Source: SSF14 sp037045585
GTDB taxonomy: Bacteria; Actinomycetota; Acidimicrobiia; Acidimicrobiales; Microtrichaceae
DNA length: 64,000 nucleotides
Assembly: GCA_037045585.1 (NCBI GenBank)
Contig: JBAOIR010000007.1
Span: 62,001 to 126,000, forward strand
Direction of reading: 5' to 3'
Made by a program: the position numbers and the translations under genes. Positions 16,567-26,322 of the stretch are shown in pieces. The notes below the pieces were generated by a model that was given only the letters and a program-made list of their open reading frames with translations, did not search any database and had not been told where the DNA came from. Position 1 is the first letter of the stretch. Every line of letters begins with the position of its first letter.

Positions 16567-17064
16567 TCAGAGGGATCGGGGCGCGAGTCGCCCACCTGCG
16601 GACGCTGCGCCGCCGACGTCGCCGGGCCGTCCCCCGCCGGGGGCGGGGTGGGTGCGGCACCGGTGCCGTCGACGTCCTCGCCGGCGGGCAGGACCCGGTG
16701 GGCGATGATGTCGTCGATGCGGAGCGCCGCAGCGAGCACCTCGTCGGGCAGGAACACGATCTGTGGCGTCTTGCGGGCCCGAATGGCGCCGTTGACGACC
16801 CGTTGGATCGGCCAACGGATCTCGTCGAGTGATTCGGCGACCTCGTCGACGCGTCCCTCGGCCTCCGCGGTGAGCGCCGAGTAGAAGACCTTGGCGGTGT
16901 TGAGGTCGTTGTCGACGGTCACGCCGGTGACGGTGACCATGTCGACCCGCTCGTCGCCGAGCCGTTCGAGCTCGGTTCGCGACGATCTCACGGATCGTCT
17001 CCGAGATGCGATCGGTGCGGTTGTACTGGTGACGGGCCTGGGCCCGCTGGCGTGGGCGCCCCAT
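16567..17064 (-). CDS. rbfA: Ribosome-binding factor A, frame-broken as read
   Basis: RbfA binds the 30S subunit during 16S rRNA maturation. From ATG 17064 the frame gives MGRPRQRAQ and RISETIREIVAN. Beyond about 16974-16978 the family core continues in another frame: ELERLGDERVDMVTVTGVTVD, then AKVFYSAL, and RKTPQIVFLPDE. That second frame has no stop before truB, so a further shift in the Pro/Gly-rich tail (runs of C and G near 16615-16650) is likely. The true end is at 16567 or at the TGATG overlap with truB (16553). The expected product is about 165-170 residues. It lies between infB and truB, as is usual. Confidence 0.8.
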   Translation of the reverse strand: MGRPRQRAQARHQYNRTDRISETIREIVANRARTARRRAGRHGHRHRRDRRQRPQHRQGLLLGAHRGGRGTRRRGRRITRRDPLADPTGRQRRHSGPQDATDRVPARRGARCGAPHRRHHRPPGPARRRGRRRHRCRTHPAPGGGRPGDVGGAASAGGRLAPRSL

Positions 17065-17193
17065 GGAGACCACCCCTTCCTTCGTTCGAATTTGGCCACG
17101 CCCGGCCGCCGACGGCACCCACGGCGTGGGCACGGTCGGCGGCGGAAACGGGACGAACAGGTGTACCAGGTCGGGAGACCGGGCACGCCGGGA

Positions 17194-20079
17194 TTAGGTC
17201 CGTGGGACCTCGACGAGATCGAAGGTCTCGATGATGTCGCCGTCACGGAGGTCCTGGTAGTCGCTGAGACCGATACCGCACTCGAACCCGGCGGCCACTT
17301 CGCGGACATCGTCCTTGAATCGGCGCAGCGACTGGATCTCGCCCTTCCAGATGACCGTGCCTTCACGAATGAAGCGGACCTTGGAGTTGCGGCTGATCTT
17401 GCCGTTGAGCACGTAGCAGCCGGCGATCTTGCCGATCTTCGGCACCGAGAAGATCTCCCGGACCTCGGCGTCGCCGGTGACGACCTCTTCGTACTCCGGA
17501 GCGAGCATGCCGATCATGGCGGACTCGACGTCCTCGAGGAGCTTGTAGATGACCTCGTAGGTACGGATCTCGACGCCCTCGTTCTGGGCGAACTCCCGGA
17601 CCCGGCGGTCGGGCCGGACGTTGAATCCGATGACAGTGGCATCGGAGGTTGCGGCCAGCTGGATGTCGGACTCGGTGATGCCACCGACGCCCCGGAGGAC
17701 GAAGCCGATCTTGACCTCGGGACGCTCGAGCTTCTTGAGCGACTCGATGAGCGCTTCGAGCGAACCGCTGGTGTCGGCCTTCACGATCATGTTCAGCGTG
17801 GCAGCCTCGCCACGCTGGATCTGATCGAAGATGTCCTCGAGGCGAGCGCCACCGGACATGACGCTCGAGTCACGGCCACGGCGGGCGTCACGCTGCCAGT
17901 GCTCGCGGGTCGAGGCGACCGACTTGGCCGTGCGCTCGTTGGGGGCGACCACGAAGTCGTCGCCGGAGTCGGCGACATCGCTGAGACCGAGGACCCGGAC
18001 CGGTGTGGACGGGCCCGCTTCCTTGATCTGCTCGCCGTGGTCGTTGATGAGGGCGCGGATGCGGCCCCACGCCGGACCGGCGACCAGCGGGTCACCGACC
18101 TTGAGCATGCCGCGTTGCACGAGCACGGTGGCCACCGGACCACGACCGATGTCGAGGTGCGATTCGAGGACCACACCGGTGGCGCGACCCTCGTCCTTGG
18201 CACGGAGGTCTTCGACCTCGGCGACCAACAGGAGGCTGTCGAGCAGTTCATCGATGCCGATCTCCTGCAACGCCGACACCTGGCAGACGACGGTGTCGCC
18301 GCCCCAGGACTCGGGGACCAGACCGTGCTCGGAGAGCTGGCTGAGCACCTTGTCGACGTCGGCGCCCTCACGGTCGATCTTGTTGACCGCGACGACGATC
18401 GGGACCTCGGCCGCCTTGGCGTGCTGGATGGCCTCGATCGTCTGGGGCATCACGCCGTCGTCGGCCGCCACCACGAGGATGACGATGTCGGTGGCGTCGG
18501 CGCCACGGGCACGCATGGCGGTGAACGCCTCATGGCCCGGGGTGTCGAGGAAGGTGATCGGGTGACCGTTCTTGACGACCTGGTACGCACCGATGGCCTG
18601 CGTGATGCCGCCGGCCTCGCCGGCGACCACGTTGGCGTTGCGGATGCGGTCGAGCAGCTTGGTCTTGCCATGGTCGACGTGACCCATGACGGTGATGACG
18701 GGAGCGCGGTGCGGGTAGTTGGCCGCCTCCTCCTCGTCGTCCTCCGGGATGTCGAGGACCTTCTGGAGCTCGACCTCCTGCTCCTCGCCCGGGTTGACGA
18801 GCGAGATCTCAGCGCCGATCTCCTCGGCGAAGAGCTCGATCATCTCGTCGCTCAGCGACTGGGTCGCCGTGACCATCTCACCGTTGGTGAGCAGGAAGCG
18901 GACGACGTCGGCTGCCGTGCGGTTGAGCTTGGCGCCGAGGGACTGCGGGGTCGAGTTGCGCTCGATGACAACGATGCCCTCGGGAACCGCCGCGTCCTGC
19001 GGCGTGTAACTCGGCATGCCCATCGGCTGGAGCTCTTCGCGGTTGCGACGACGACGCCCCTTGCGACGCGGCGGACGTTGCTGCCCACCGCCGGGACGCC
19101 CACCACCGGGACGACCGCCGGGACCGCCACCAGGGCCGCCGCCGGGACCACCGGGGCCACCACCGAAGGGGCGACCGGGGCCACCACCGCCGGGGCCACC
19201 ACCCGGACCGGACGGACGAGGACCACTGCGGTAGCCGCCGGGTGCGGCGCCGGGACCACCAGGGCGCGACGCGCCGGCACCACGGCCGGGCGGCATCATC
19301 GGGCCACGACCACCGGCGCCCGGGGGCGGCGGGATCGGCTTGCCGGTGCGCGACACGGGCGGGCCGGGGGGCGGCGGGATGGCCCGACCGCTCCGGGACA
19401 TGGGGGGGCCGGGAGGCGGACCGCCGGGGGCGCCGGCGGGCGGCCGTGCACCCTCGGGAAGCGAGGGGCGAGCCGGCGGGGCACCCGTGGGCGGGGCCAT
19501 GCGGGCGGCCGGCTGCTCGACACCCGGACGGGGCGGACGCGGCGGCTCGGCAGGCTTGTTGGAGATGACACGGCCACCCATGGGCGGACGTGGCGCCTCG
19601 ACCTCGGGGGCGGGCGTGGGGGCAGACGCCGGTGCCGGAGCGTCCGAGGACGCCGGCGTCGGAGCGGGTGCCTCGGCGACGGGCGCCGCAGCCGGGGCGG
19701 CAGCTGGCGTCGCTGCCGGTGCTTCGGCGGCCTCGGCCACGGCGGGCGCCGGAGCCGGAGCCTCGGCGACGACCGGAGCGGGTGCCTCGGCGGACGCGGC
19801 CGGAGCCGCGTCGACGGCGGCCGGAGCCGCGTCGGACTCCGACGTGGCCGACGCCTTCTTGGCGGCGCCCTTCTTGACGGGCTTGGGCTCCTCGGGCTGC
19901 TGGTCCCGGGTCAGTCCTTCCCGTTCGGCCTTGCGACGGACGCGGTCGGCTTGCGCGTCGATGATGCTCGACGAGTGGCTCTTGACGCCGATGCCGAGCG
20001 CCTCACACAGGTCGAGGGTCTCCTTGTTGGTCATACCGAGCTCTCTTGCGAGCTCGTACACACGGAGTTTTGCTGCCAA
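17194..20079 (-). CDS. infB: Translation initiation factor IF-2
   Basis: 961 residues. IF-2 N-terminal domain (RVYELARELGMTNKETL), a very long low-complexity region rich in Ala, Pro and then Gly (about residues 60-345), then the GTPase domain with GHVDHGKT, DTPGHEAF and NKID, and the C-terminal initiator-tRNA-binding domains. It delivers fMet-tRNA to the 30S subunit. The Pro/Gly region has dozens of GGPGG and PPPG units and is likely disordered. The ATG at 20079 gives the actinobacterial N-terminus. The ylxR frame overlaps its first 77 bases. Confidence 0.97.
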   Translation of the reverse strand: MAAKLRVYELARELGMTNKETLDLCEALGIGVKSHSSSIIDAQADRVRRKAEREGLTRDQQPEEPKPVKKGAAKKASATSESDAAPAAVDAAPAASAEAPAPVVAEAPAPAPAVAEAAEAPAATPAAAPAAAPVAEAPAPTPASSDAPAPASAPTPAPEVEAPRPPMGGRVISNKPAEPPRPPRPGVEQPAARMAPPTGAPPARPSLPEGARPPAGAPGGPPPGPPMSRSGRAIPPPPGPPVSRTGKPIPPPPGAGGRGPMMPPGRGAGASRPGGPGAAPGGYRSGPRPSGPGGGPGGGGPGRPFGGGPGGPGGGPGGGPGGRPGGGRPGGGQQRPPRRKGRRRRNREELQPMGMPSYTPQDAAVPEGIVVIERNSTPQSLGAKLNRTAADVVRFLLTNGEMVTATQSLSDEMIELFAEEIGAEISLVNPGEEQEVELQKVLDIPEDDEEEAANYPHRAPVITVMGHVDHGKTKLLDRIRNANVVAGEAGGITQAIGAYQVVKNGHPITFLDTPGHEAFTAMRARGADATDIVILVVAADDGVMPQTIEAIQHAKAAEVPIVVAVNKIDREGADVDKVLSQLSEHGLVPESWGGDTVVCQVSALQEIGIDELLDSLLLVAEVEDLRAKDEGRATGVVLESHLDIGRGPVATVLVQRGMLKVGDPLVAGPAWGRIRALINDHGEQIKEAGPSTPVRVLGLSDVADSGDDFVVAPNERTAKSVASTREHWQRDARRGRDSSVMSGGARLEDIFDQIQRGEAATLNMIVKADTSGSLEALIESLKKLERPEVKIGFVLRGVGGITESDIQLAATSDATVIGFNVRPDRRVREFAQNEGVEIRTYEVIYKLLEDVESAMIGMLAPEYEEVVTGDAEVREIFSVPKIGKIAGCYVLNGKISRNSKVRFIREGTVIWKGEIQSLRRFKDDVREVAAGFECGIGLSDYQDLRDGDIIETFDLVEVPRT

Positions 20080-20455
20080 GTTCTGGTCTCTGTTCTTTCA
20101 TCGTCCGGTACGGCTGAGCGCCGAACCGGTGGTCGCCGGCCGATCCGCTGCGAGGCAGATCCGACTGACGGGACTTCATCTTTTCACGAACGGGCGTCAG
20201 GGAAAACACGTACCCCTCGACGAACGCTGTCCGGAGCTCGTCGAGAGCGTCGGACGGGACTTCGGTCTTGAGCGCACGGGGCAGGGCACGGCGCTTGATG
20301 GCGGTTTCGAGGCAGGTGGTCGTTGGGCACAACCAGGCACCTCGACCTCCTGCGGTGCGCTCGGTGCTGAGCCGACCGTCCTGCACCGACACCCGGACCA
20401 TCCCCCCTGGGGACTGGGCCGTGCGACAGGCGATGCAGGTTCGTACGGGTGTTAT
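20003..20455 (-). CDS. YlxR-like RNA-binding protein (DUF448), apparent ATA start
   Basis: The product has the YlxR core: VRTCIACR at the N-terminus, RGAWLCPTTTCLETAIKRRALPRAL in the middle. The family sits between nusA and infB and binds RNA or tRNA-processing factors. The first ATG (20401) is inside the conserved core and would remove the CIAC motif. The only good start position is ATA at 20455, set after AGGAGGGG with correct spacing, and in phase to give I/M-TPVRTC. It overlaps the nusA TAA as ATAA, where ATGA would be normal. This is either a real non-standard start or a G-to-A change or error. The frame also overlaps infB by 77 bases, longer than usual, so the C-terminus is uncertain. 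Confidence 0.75.
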   Translation of the reverse strand: MTPVRTCIACRTAQSPGGMVRVSVQDGRLSTERTAGGRGAWLCPTTTCLETAIKRRALPRALKTEVPSDALDELRTAFVEGYVFSLTPVREKMKSRQSDLPRSGSAGDHRFGAQPYRTMKEQRPELGSKTPCVRARKRARYDQQGDPRPV

Positions 20456-21825
20456 GCGGCCCCTCCTTCAGGGTCCTCGACAGCATCATCGCTGCCCTCG
20501 ACGGCGGGTGCCTCGTCGGCGTCGGTGACGGCGTCATCCTCGGCGTCGTCGTCGGCAGCATCGTCCTCGGCAGCGCTGGCGAGCGCCTCCTCGACTGCGG
20601 CCTCCTCGATCTCGGCGGCGTCCTCGCCCAAGGCGTCGACGGTCTCGACCGTCGCGTCGGCGTCGGCGTCGGCGTCGGGAGTCGCTGGCGTGTCGGCGTC
20701 ATCGGTCGAGTCGGCGTCGTCAGTACCGCCGTCACCGCTCTGCCACTGCTCGGCGGTGATGGCGGGGCCACCATCGGCGGGCTGCCACATCTGCTCACCG
20801 CTCTCGGGGTCGGTGATCCACTCGCCCTCGGCCCAGGCCTCGCCCGACTCCTCCTCGGCCAGCTGGGTCTCGCTCTTGATGTCGACCCGGAGGCCGACCA
20901 GGCGGTCCGCGAGGCGGGCGTTCTGGCCCTCCTTACCGATCGCCAGCGACAACTGGTAGTCGGGCACGATGACCTCGGCCGTGCCGGTCGACTCGTCGAT
21001 CCGGACCTCGGTCACCTTTGCCGGCGCCAGCGCCTTCATCACGAACTCGGGCAGGTCCTCGGTGAAGGGGACGATGTCGATCTTCTCGCCGTTGAGCTCG
21101 TTGACCACCATGCGCACACGACCACCGCGGGCGCCCACGCAGGCACCGACGGGATCGACGTTGGAGTCGTTCGAGTACACGGCGATCTTCGTGCGCTGCC
21201 CGGGTTCACGGGCACATGCCTTGATCTCGACGATGCCGTCGGCGATCTCGGGAACTTCGAGCTCGAACAGCCGCTTGATCAGGCCGGGGTGGGTACGCGA
21301 CACCACGATCTGGGGGCCCTTGGCCGTGCGGCGCACCTCGACGATGTACGCCTTGACCCGCTGGCCGGGCTGGGGACGGTCGTAGGGCACCTGCTCGGAC
21401 TGCGGCATGAGCGCCTCGGCCTTGCCGAGGTCGAGCAGCGTGTAGCGGGCGTCGCTCTGCTGGATGATGCCCGTGACGATGTCACCCTCGCGGCCCGAGT
21501 ACTCCTCGTACTTCAGCTCGCGTTCGGCCTCGCGGATGCCCTGACCAATGCGCTGCTTGGCAGCCTGGGCGCCGATGCGACCGAAGTCGCTCGGGGTCAC
21601 GTCGAACTCTTCACCGATGGGCTCGAGGTCCTCGTCGAGCTCCTGGGACATCACCCGGAACTCACCGGTGTCGGGATTGATCACGACCCAGGCGTACGGG
21701 CGCGCACCGGGAAGCTTCTTGTACGCCGACTCCATGGCGTCGGCGAGGAGGGAGAAAAGGGTGTCGGCCGAGATGCCGCGCTCGGACGCCAGGGTATGCA
21801 GTGCGTCCATCATCTCTGGGTTCAT
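20452..21825 (-). CDS. nusA: Transcription termination/antitermination protein NusA
   Basis: 457 residues: an N-terminal RNA-polymerase-binding domain, an S1 domain (GDIVTGIIQQ) and two KH domains (VGACVGARGGRVRMVVNEL; LSLAIGKEGQNARLADRLVG). A C-terminal tail of about 120 residues is almost all Asp, Glu, Ala and Thr, encoded by GTC/GAC-type triplet runs near 20600-20720. NusA controls pausing, termination and rRNA antitermination. The start ATG 21825 overlaps the rimP stop as ATGA. The longer open frame to 21933 lies inside rimP. Confidence 0.95.
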   Translation of the reverse strand: MNPEMMDALHTLASERGISADTLFSLLADAMESAYKKLPGARPYAWVVINPDTGEFRVMSQELDEDLEPIGEEFDVTPSDFGRIGAQAAKQRIGQGIREAERELKYEEYSGREGDIVTGIIQQSDARYTLLDLGKAEALMPQSEQVPYDRPQPGQRVKAYIVEVRRTAKGPQIVVSRTHPGLIKRLFELEVPEIADGIVEIKACAREPGQRTKIAVYSNDSNVDPVGACVGARGGRVRMVVNELNGEKIDIVPFTEDLPEFVMKALAPAKVTEVRIDESTGTAEVIVPDYQLSLAIGKEGQNARLADRLVGLRVDIKSETQLAEEESGEAWAEGEWITDPESGEQMWQPADGGPAITAEQWQSGDGGTDDADSTDDADTPATPDADADADATVETVDALGEDAAEIEEAAVEEALASAAEDDAADDDAEDDAVTDADEAPAVEGSDDAVEDPEGGAA

Positions 21826-22367
21826 GCGATCTCGCTCTCGTCGGTGGCGGCCACTGAGGCCGTGGTCGGATTGGTTGTTGGCATCTTCTTGGCACCGTTC
21901 TTGGGGCCGCCGGGCTTCTCCTGGCCGCCCCACACGAACACCGTGCGGGCGCGGTCCACGTCGTCGATACGGAGGCGAACCGGTGAGCCCGCGACCTCGA
22001 CGGTGACGACGTCGTCGTCGACAGCGGTCACCGTGCCCTCGACACGACGTTCGCCCTCGACGTGGGGCTTGAGCTTCACACGCGCCGTCTCACCGACCGC
22101 AGTGGCCCAGTGCGACGACGTGCGGAGATTGCGCTCGAGCCCGGGACTCGTGACCTCGAGCGTGTACTTGCCGGGGATCGGATCGTCGAGGTCGAGCTGG
22201 CGCGACACCTGGCGAGTGACCTCGGCGACGGTCTCCAGATCGATTCCGCCGGGCCGATCGACCGTGAGCTTGAGCGCGCCGCCCTCGAACTCGAGGTCGT
22301 AGATGGTCGCACCGAGCGACGACACGATCGGGTCGGCGATCGCATGGAGGACTTCGGTTCTGGCCAT
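21822..22367 (-). CDS. rimP: Ribosome maturation factor RimP
   Basis: 181 residues in the RimP pattern: an N-terminal domain with GATIYDLEFEGG and LTVDRPGGIDLETV, the conserved PGKYTLEVTSPGLERNL, and a C-terminal SH3-like domain. It takes part in 30S maturation. The usual actinobacterial order rimP-nusA-ylxR-infB is kept, with ATGA coupling to nusA. The ATG at 22367 has AGGTGAG just upstream. The Lys/Gly/Pro-rich tail after the SH3 domain is poorly conserved in the family. Confidence 0.93.
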   Translation of the reverse strand: MARTEVLHAIADPIVSSLGATIYDLEFEGGALKLTVDRPGGIDLETVAEVTRQVSRQLDLDDPIPGKYTLEVTSPGLERNLRTSSHWATAVGETARVKLKPHVEGERRVEGTVTAVDDDVVTVEVAGSPVRLRIDDVDRARTVFVWGGQEKPGGPKNGAKKMPTTNPTTASVAATDESEIA

Positions 22368-22527
22368 GTGCTCACCTACCTTCCGACGGATCGGGGACTG
22401 ACGGGATACGTCCTGATCGAAGATTCCGTGAGGCGCGGCACTCATACGAAAGGCGTGGGCGCTCTTGTTGTCGAGCACTGCCCACGCCTTCGGAGGTACC
22501 ACCGGTACACGAAACGCTACGGCGGAA

Positions 22528-22533
22528 AGTATA
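22528..22533 (-). promoter_or_regulatory. Candidate -10 box for the rimP-nusA-infB operon (TATACT)
   Basis: On the minus strand TATACT lies 161 bp before the rimP start, within CTATACTTTCCGCC. No good -35 hexamer is seen at 16-18 bp. A near-identical box (CTACACTTTCCGTCC) precedes rpsB. Confidence 0.45.
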
Positions 22534-22636
22534 GATCAGTAACGCCGTACCGGGTGGATCGCTCGGCGCGGGCGCCCCGACGGTCAGGATGGTTGCAGCG
22601 GCTCGACCCCGAAGTCGTCGCCCAACGCGACGATGT

Positions 22637-23476
22637 TCAGGCCGCGAGCTCGTACAATCGGGCGCCGTTCGAGCACGACGGCGTGGCCCCGGCCAGCGGA
22701 TCGCTCGACGTGTCGCCGGACCCCACCGCGTCGACGGCTGCTGCCAGCAGGGCCTGGTCGGCGGCCGCGTTCGGCGAGGCCAGGCAGGCCCGTTCGGTGC
22801 CCGTGGCCTCGGCGGCCCCGAGCCCTCGGTCGAGCGCGGTGGTCCGCCACGATGCGAGCCGTTCCGCCGGGGCGCATTGCGACTCCACGAGACGGGGATT
22901 GGCCGCCAGGGACGACGGACCGCGCCGGCGCCTCGCGGAACTTCGCCTCGATGCAGGCCAGTTCGGCGGGGGTCGCTCCGTCCCGGGTCCGGTGGAACAG
23001 GCGCACCGGCAGGTCGTCGGCCAGCGCCGCGTCGTCGAGCGCCTGGCCGTCGACCGCCGCCAGCGCGGCGAGACGGTCGGCGGGGGCACAGTCGCCTGCG
23101 AGCGCCGTCAGGATCGTCAGTTCGAGCTCGGTGCTCGTTCGCAAGGTCGCCGGGATCGCGACCATCGCCCCCGTCTCGGCGGCCAGCACCATCGCGTCGG
23201 TGAGCGCCGGGCCGGGCGTCGACTCGAAGTCGCCCTCCGCCCCCGATGCCGCGATGCAGGCGCCCTGCTCGACGGTCAGGCCGACCTGGGCGTAGATCTC
23301 GGCGTCGGACACCGGGGTGCCCTCGATCGTCGTCGTCGTGGTCAGCGGCACGATGCTGGGCGGCACCGTGGTCAGCCCCGACGACGTGTCCGCCGGTGGC
23401 GACGACTCCTCGTCGGACGAACACCCGGCCAACACAACGGCAGCGACCAGGAGCGCAGCGAGGGCCCGCCCCCTCA

Positions 23477-23480
<4 letters not shown>
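22637..23480 (-). CDS. Cysteine-repeat lipoprotein of unknown function, one frame break
   Basis: The start ATG 23480 overlaps the ispG stop (ATGA). A signal peptide with lipobox VVLAGC ends at about residue 23, followed by an acidic, Pro/Thr-rich linker. The mature part shows repeats of a Cys pattern: ACIAAS with later CAPADRLA, and ACIEAKF with later CAPAERLA, then ACLASP with PSCSNG. The second CAPA and the last repeat are read only after a shift near 22909-22925 (one extra base). The repeat across the break supports this correction and an end at 22637. It is probably a disulfide-bonded surface protein; I do not recognise the family. Confidence 0.65.
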
Positions 23481-24700
<1,220 letters not shown>

Positions 24701-24711
24701 CAGGTCCCTGT

Positions 24712-26322
24712 CTACAGCCGAATCGGGTCGGCCAGGTCCAAGTACATCGCCATGAGGCCGACGATCACCATGAACGACACGACGGCCATCGCCACCGGCA
24801 TGACCTTGTTGTAATCGGCGAAGTACCGGCGACCGTCCCGTCGCAGCAGCTCGCGAATCTTCTCGTACGTGCCGACCGCAACGTGCCCACCGTCGAACGG
24901 CGGGAGCGGAATCAGATTGAGCAGGCCGATGGCCATGTTCAGGAAGGCGAAGAACGCCAGCAGGTTCGCCCACCCGCCATCGGTGAGCTCCTCACCGAGC
25001 ACGACGGCACCGACAATGGACACGATGCGGTTGCTGTTGCGCTCGACGTTCTGGGTCGCGGCGTCGGAGTTGCGCTGTGGGAGGCCGGTGTCGGCCGTCT
25101 CGCCGGGAACCGTCGTGAAGGTGCGCTTGGCGAAGTCGACCAGGCTGGACGGGTTGAAGAACTTGGCCATGCCGACCACCGACAGCTTCGTGGTCTCACC
25201 GAACCACTTGAACGTCTCGGGGACCGCCTCGAGCACACCCATCTTGTCGGGGATGCGCTCCTGGCCCACCCCGAAGAACCCGTTGGTCTTGTCGAGACCA
25301 ACGGCGGTACCGAGGTCGACCTTCACATCGACGGGGCGACTGGCACCCTCGTGGACCACGCCGAGCACCATGTTGCCCGTGGTGGCGACGGCCGGAGCCG
25401 ACAAGAGCGAACGGAGCTGATCGAGCGACGTCACCTCGGTGCCGTCGACCGACGTGAGCACGTCGCCGTCGCGAAGGCCGTCGAGACCGTTGACCTGGGC
25501 CAGCGAGAGCGAGAACCCACCGTCGGCGTTCCCGTAGATCTGGAACTCCTCGCCGATCGTGCCGAACACCGAGAACCTCGGGGTGATCGAGGCCGTCAGC
25601 TCGACCTCCTTGCCGTCGCGCTCGACCACGACCGGGATGGTCTCGCCGACGTGCTTCTTGGCCTGGACAGCCATCGCATCGTGGGTGGCCACCTTCACGC
25701 CGTCGACCGCCACGACCTTGTCACCGTCACGGATCCCGGCCAACGCGGCGGCGCTGTCGGGCGCGATCGTGTCGACCGCCCACTGGGTATCAGACATCTT
25801 GCCGACGAAGACGAACGAGGCACCGATCAGCAGCAGCGCCAGGATGAAGTGCATGGTCGATCCGGCGACGGCGACACCCATGCGGGCCCAGTAGCCCTTC
25901 TGGCGGTACGTCTGGGACTCGTCCTCCGCCGGCACCTCCTCGATGTTCGCCATCCCGATGATCTTCACGTAGGCGCCGGCGGGGATGGCCTTGATGCCGT
26001 ACTCGACGTCACCACGGCGGAACGAGAAGATCCGTGGCCCGAACCCGATCATGAACTCGGTGACCTTCATGCCGGCCCGGCGCGCCATCACGTAGTGGCC
26101 GAGTTCGTGGAGGAAGATCATGACCAGGACGGCCAGGACGACGAACATGATCGGCAGGCCCCGCCACAGGGCGAGCGCCCCGAACACCCCGAAGAAGATC
26201 GCCAGACGGGCAGGACGGACGTACGGCGTGCCGATCTCGGCGCGCTCGCCCGGCTCGCCCGAGCGTCCGTAGCCGTCGAGATCGACCGCGACGTCGTCGA
26301 TCGGCTCTGCCACTGCGCTCAT
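24712..26322 (-). CDS. Site-2 protease family zinc metalloprotease (RseP/Rip1-like)
   Basis: 536 residues, polytopic. HELGH at about residue 70 and LIPLPPFDGGH near residue 465 form the intramembrane M50 active site. Two PDZ-like stretches lie in between (GIRDGDKVVAVDGV; GLRDGDVLTSVDG). Such proteases cut membrane-bound anti-sigma factors and signal peptides. The N-terminus has a hydrophilic region of 35 residues before the first helix. At 536 residues it is longer than E. coli RseP, mainly in the second periplasmic part. The start overlaps the dxr stop as ATGA. Confidence 0.93.
   Translation of the reverse strand: MSAVAEPIDDVAVDLDGYGRSGEPGERAEIGTPYVRPARLAIFFGVFGALALWRGLPIMFVVLAVLVMIFLHELGHYVMARRAGMKVTEFMIGFGPRIFSFRRGDVEYGIKAIPAGAYVKIIGMANIEEVPAEDESQTYRQKGYWARMGVAVAGSTMHFILALLLIGASFVFVGKMSDTQWAVDTIAPDSAAALAGIRDGDKVVAVDGVKVATHDAMAVQAKKHVGETIPVVVERDGKEVELTASITPRFSVFGTIGEEFQIYGNADGGFSLSLAQVNGLDGLRDGDVLTSVDGTEVTSLDQLRSLLSAPAVATTGNMVLGVVHEGASRPVDVKVDLGTAVGLDKTNGFFGVGQERIPDKMGVLEAVPETFKWFGETTKLSVVGMAKFFNPSSLVDFAKRTFTTVPGETADTGLPQRNSDAATQNVERNSNRIVSIVGAVVLGEELTDGGWANLLAFFAFLNMAIGLLNLIPLPPFDGGHVAVGTYEKIRELLRRDGRRYFADYNKVMPVAMAVVSFMVIVGLMAMYLDLADPIRL

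Noticed and set aside
19060..19480. Gly/Pro repeat block that could be a separate repeat element
   Set aside because: It is in frame within IF-2, whose N-terminal linker is commonly of this type in actinobacteria.
16891..20271. Plus-strand open frame of 1126 codons opposite infB
   Set aside because: It mirrors infB in antisense, with Gly/Arg/Thr-rich shadow sequence caused by high GC; infB has full domain motifs.
20600..20720. Triplet-type tandem repeat (GTCGGC/GACGCC runs)
   Set aside because: It encodes the Asp/Ala tail of nusA and is low-complexity coding, not a microsatellite of separate interest.
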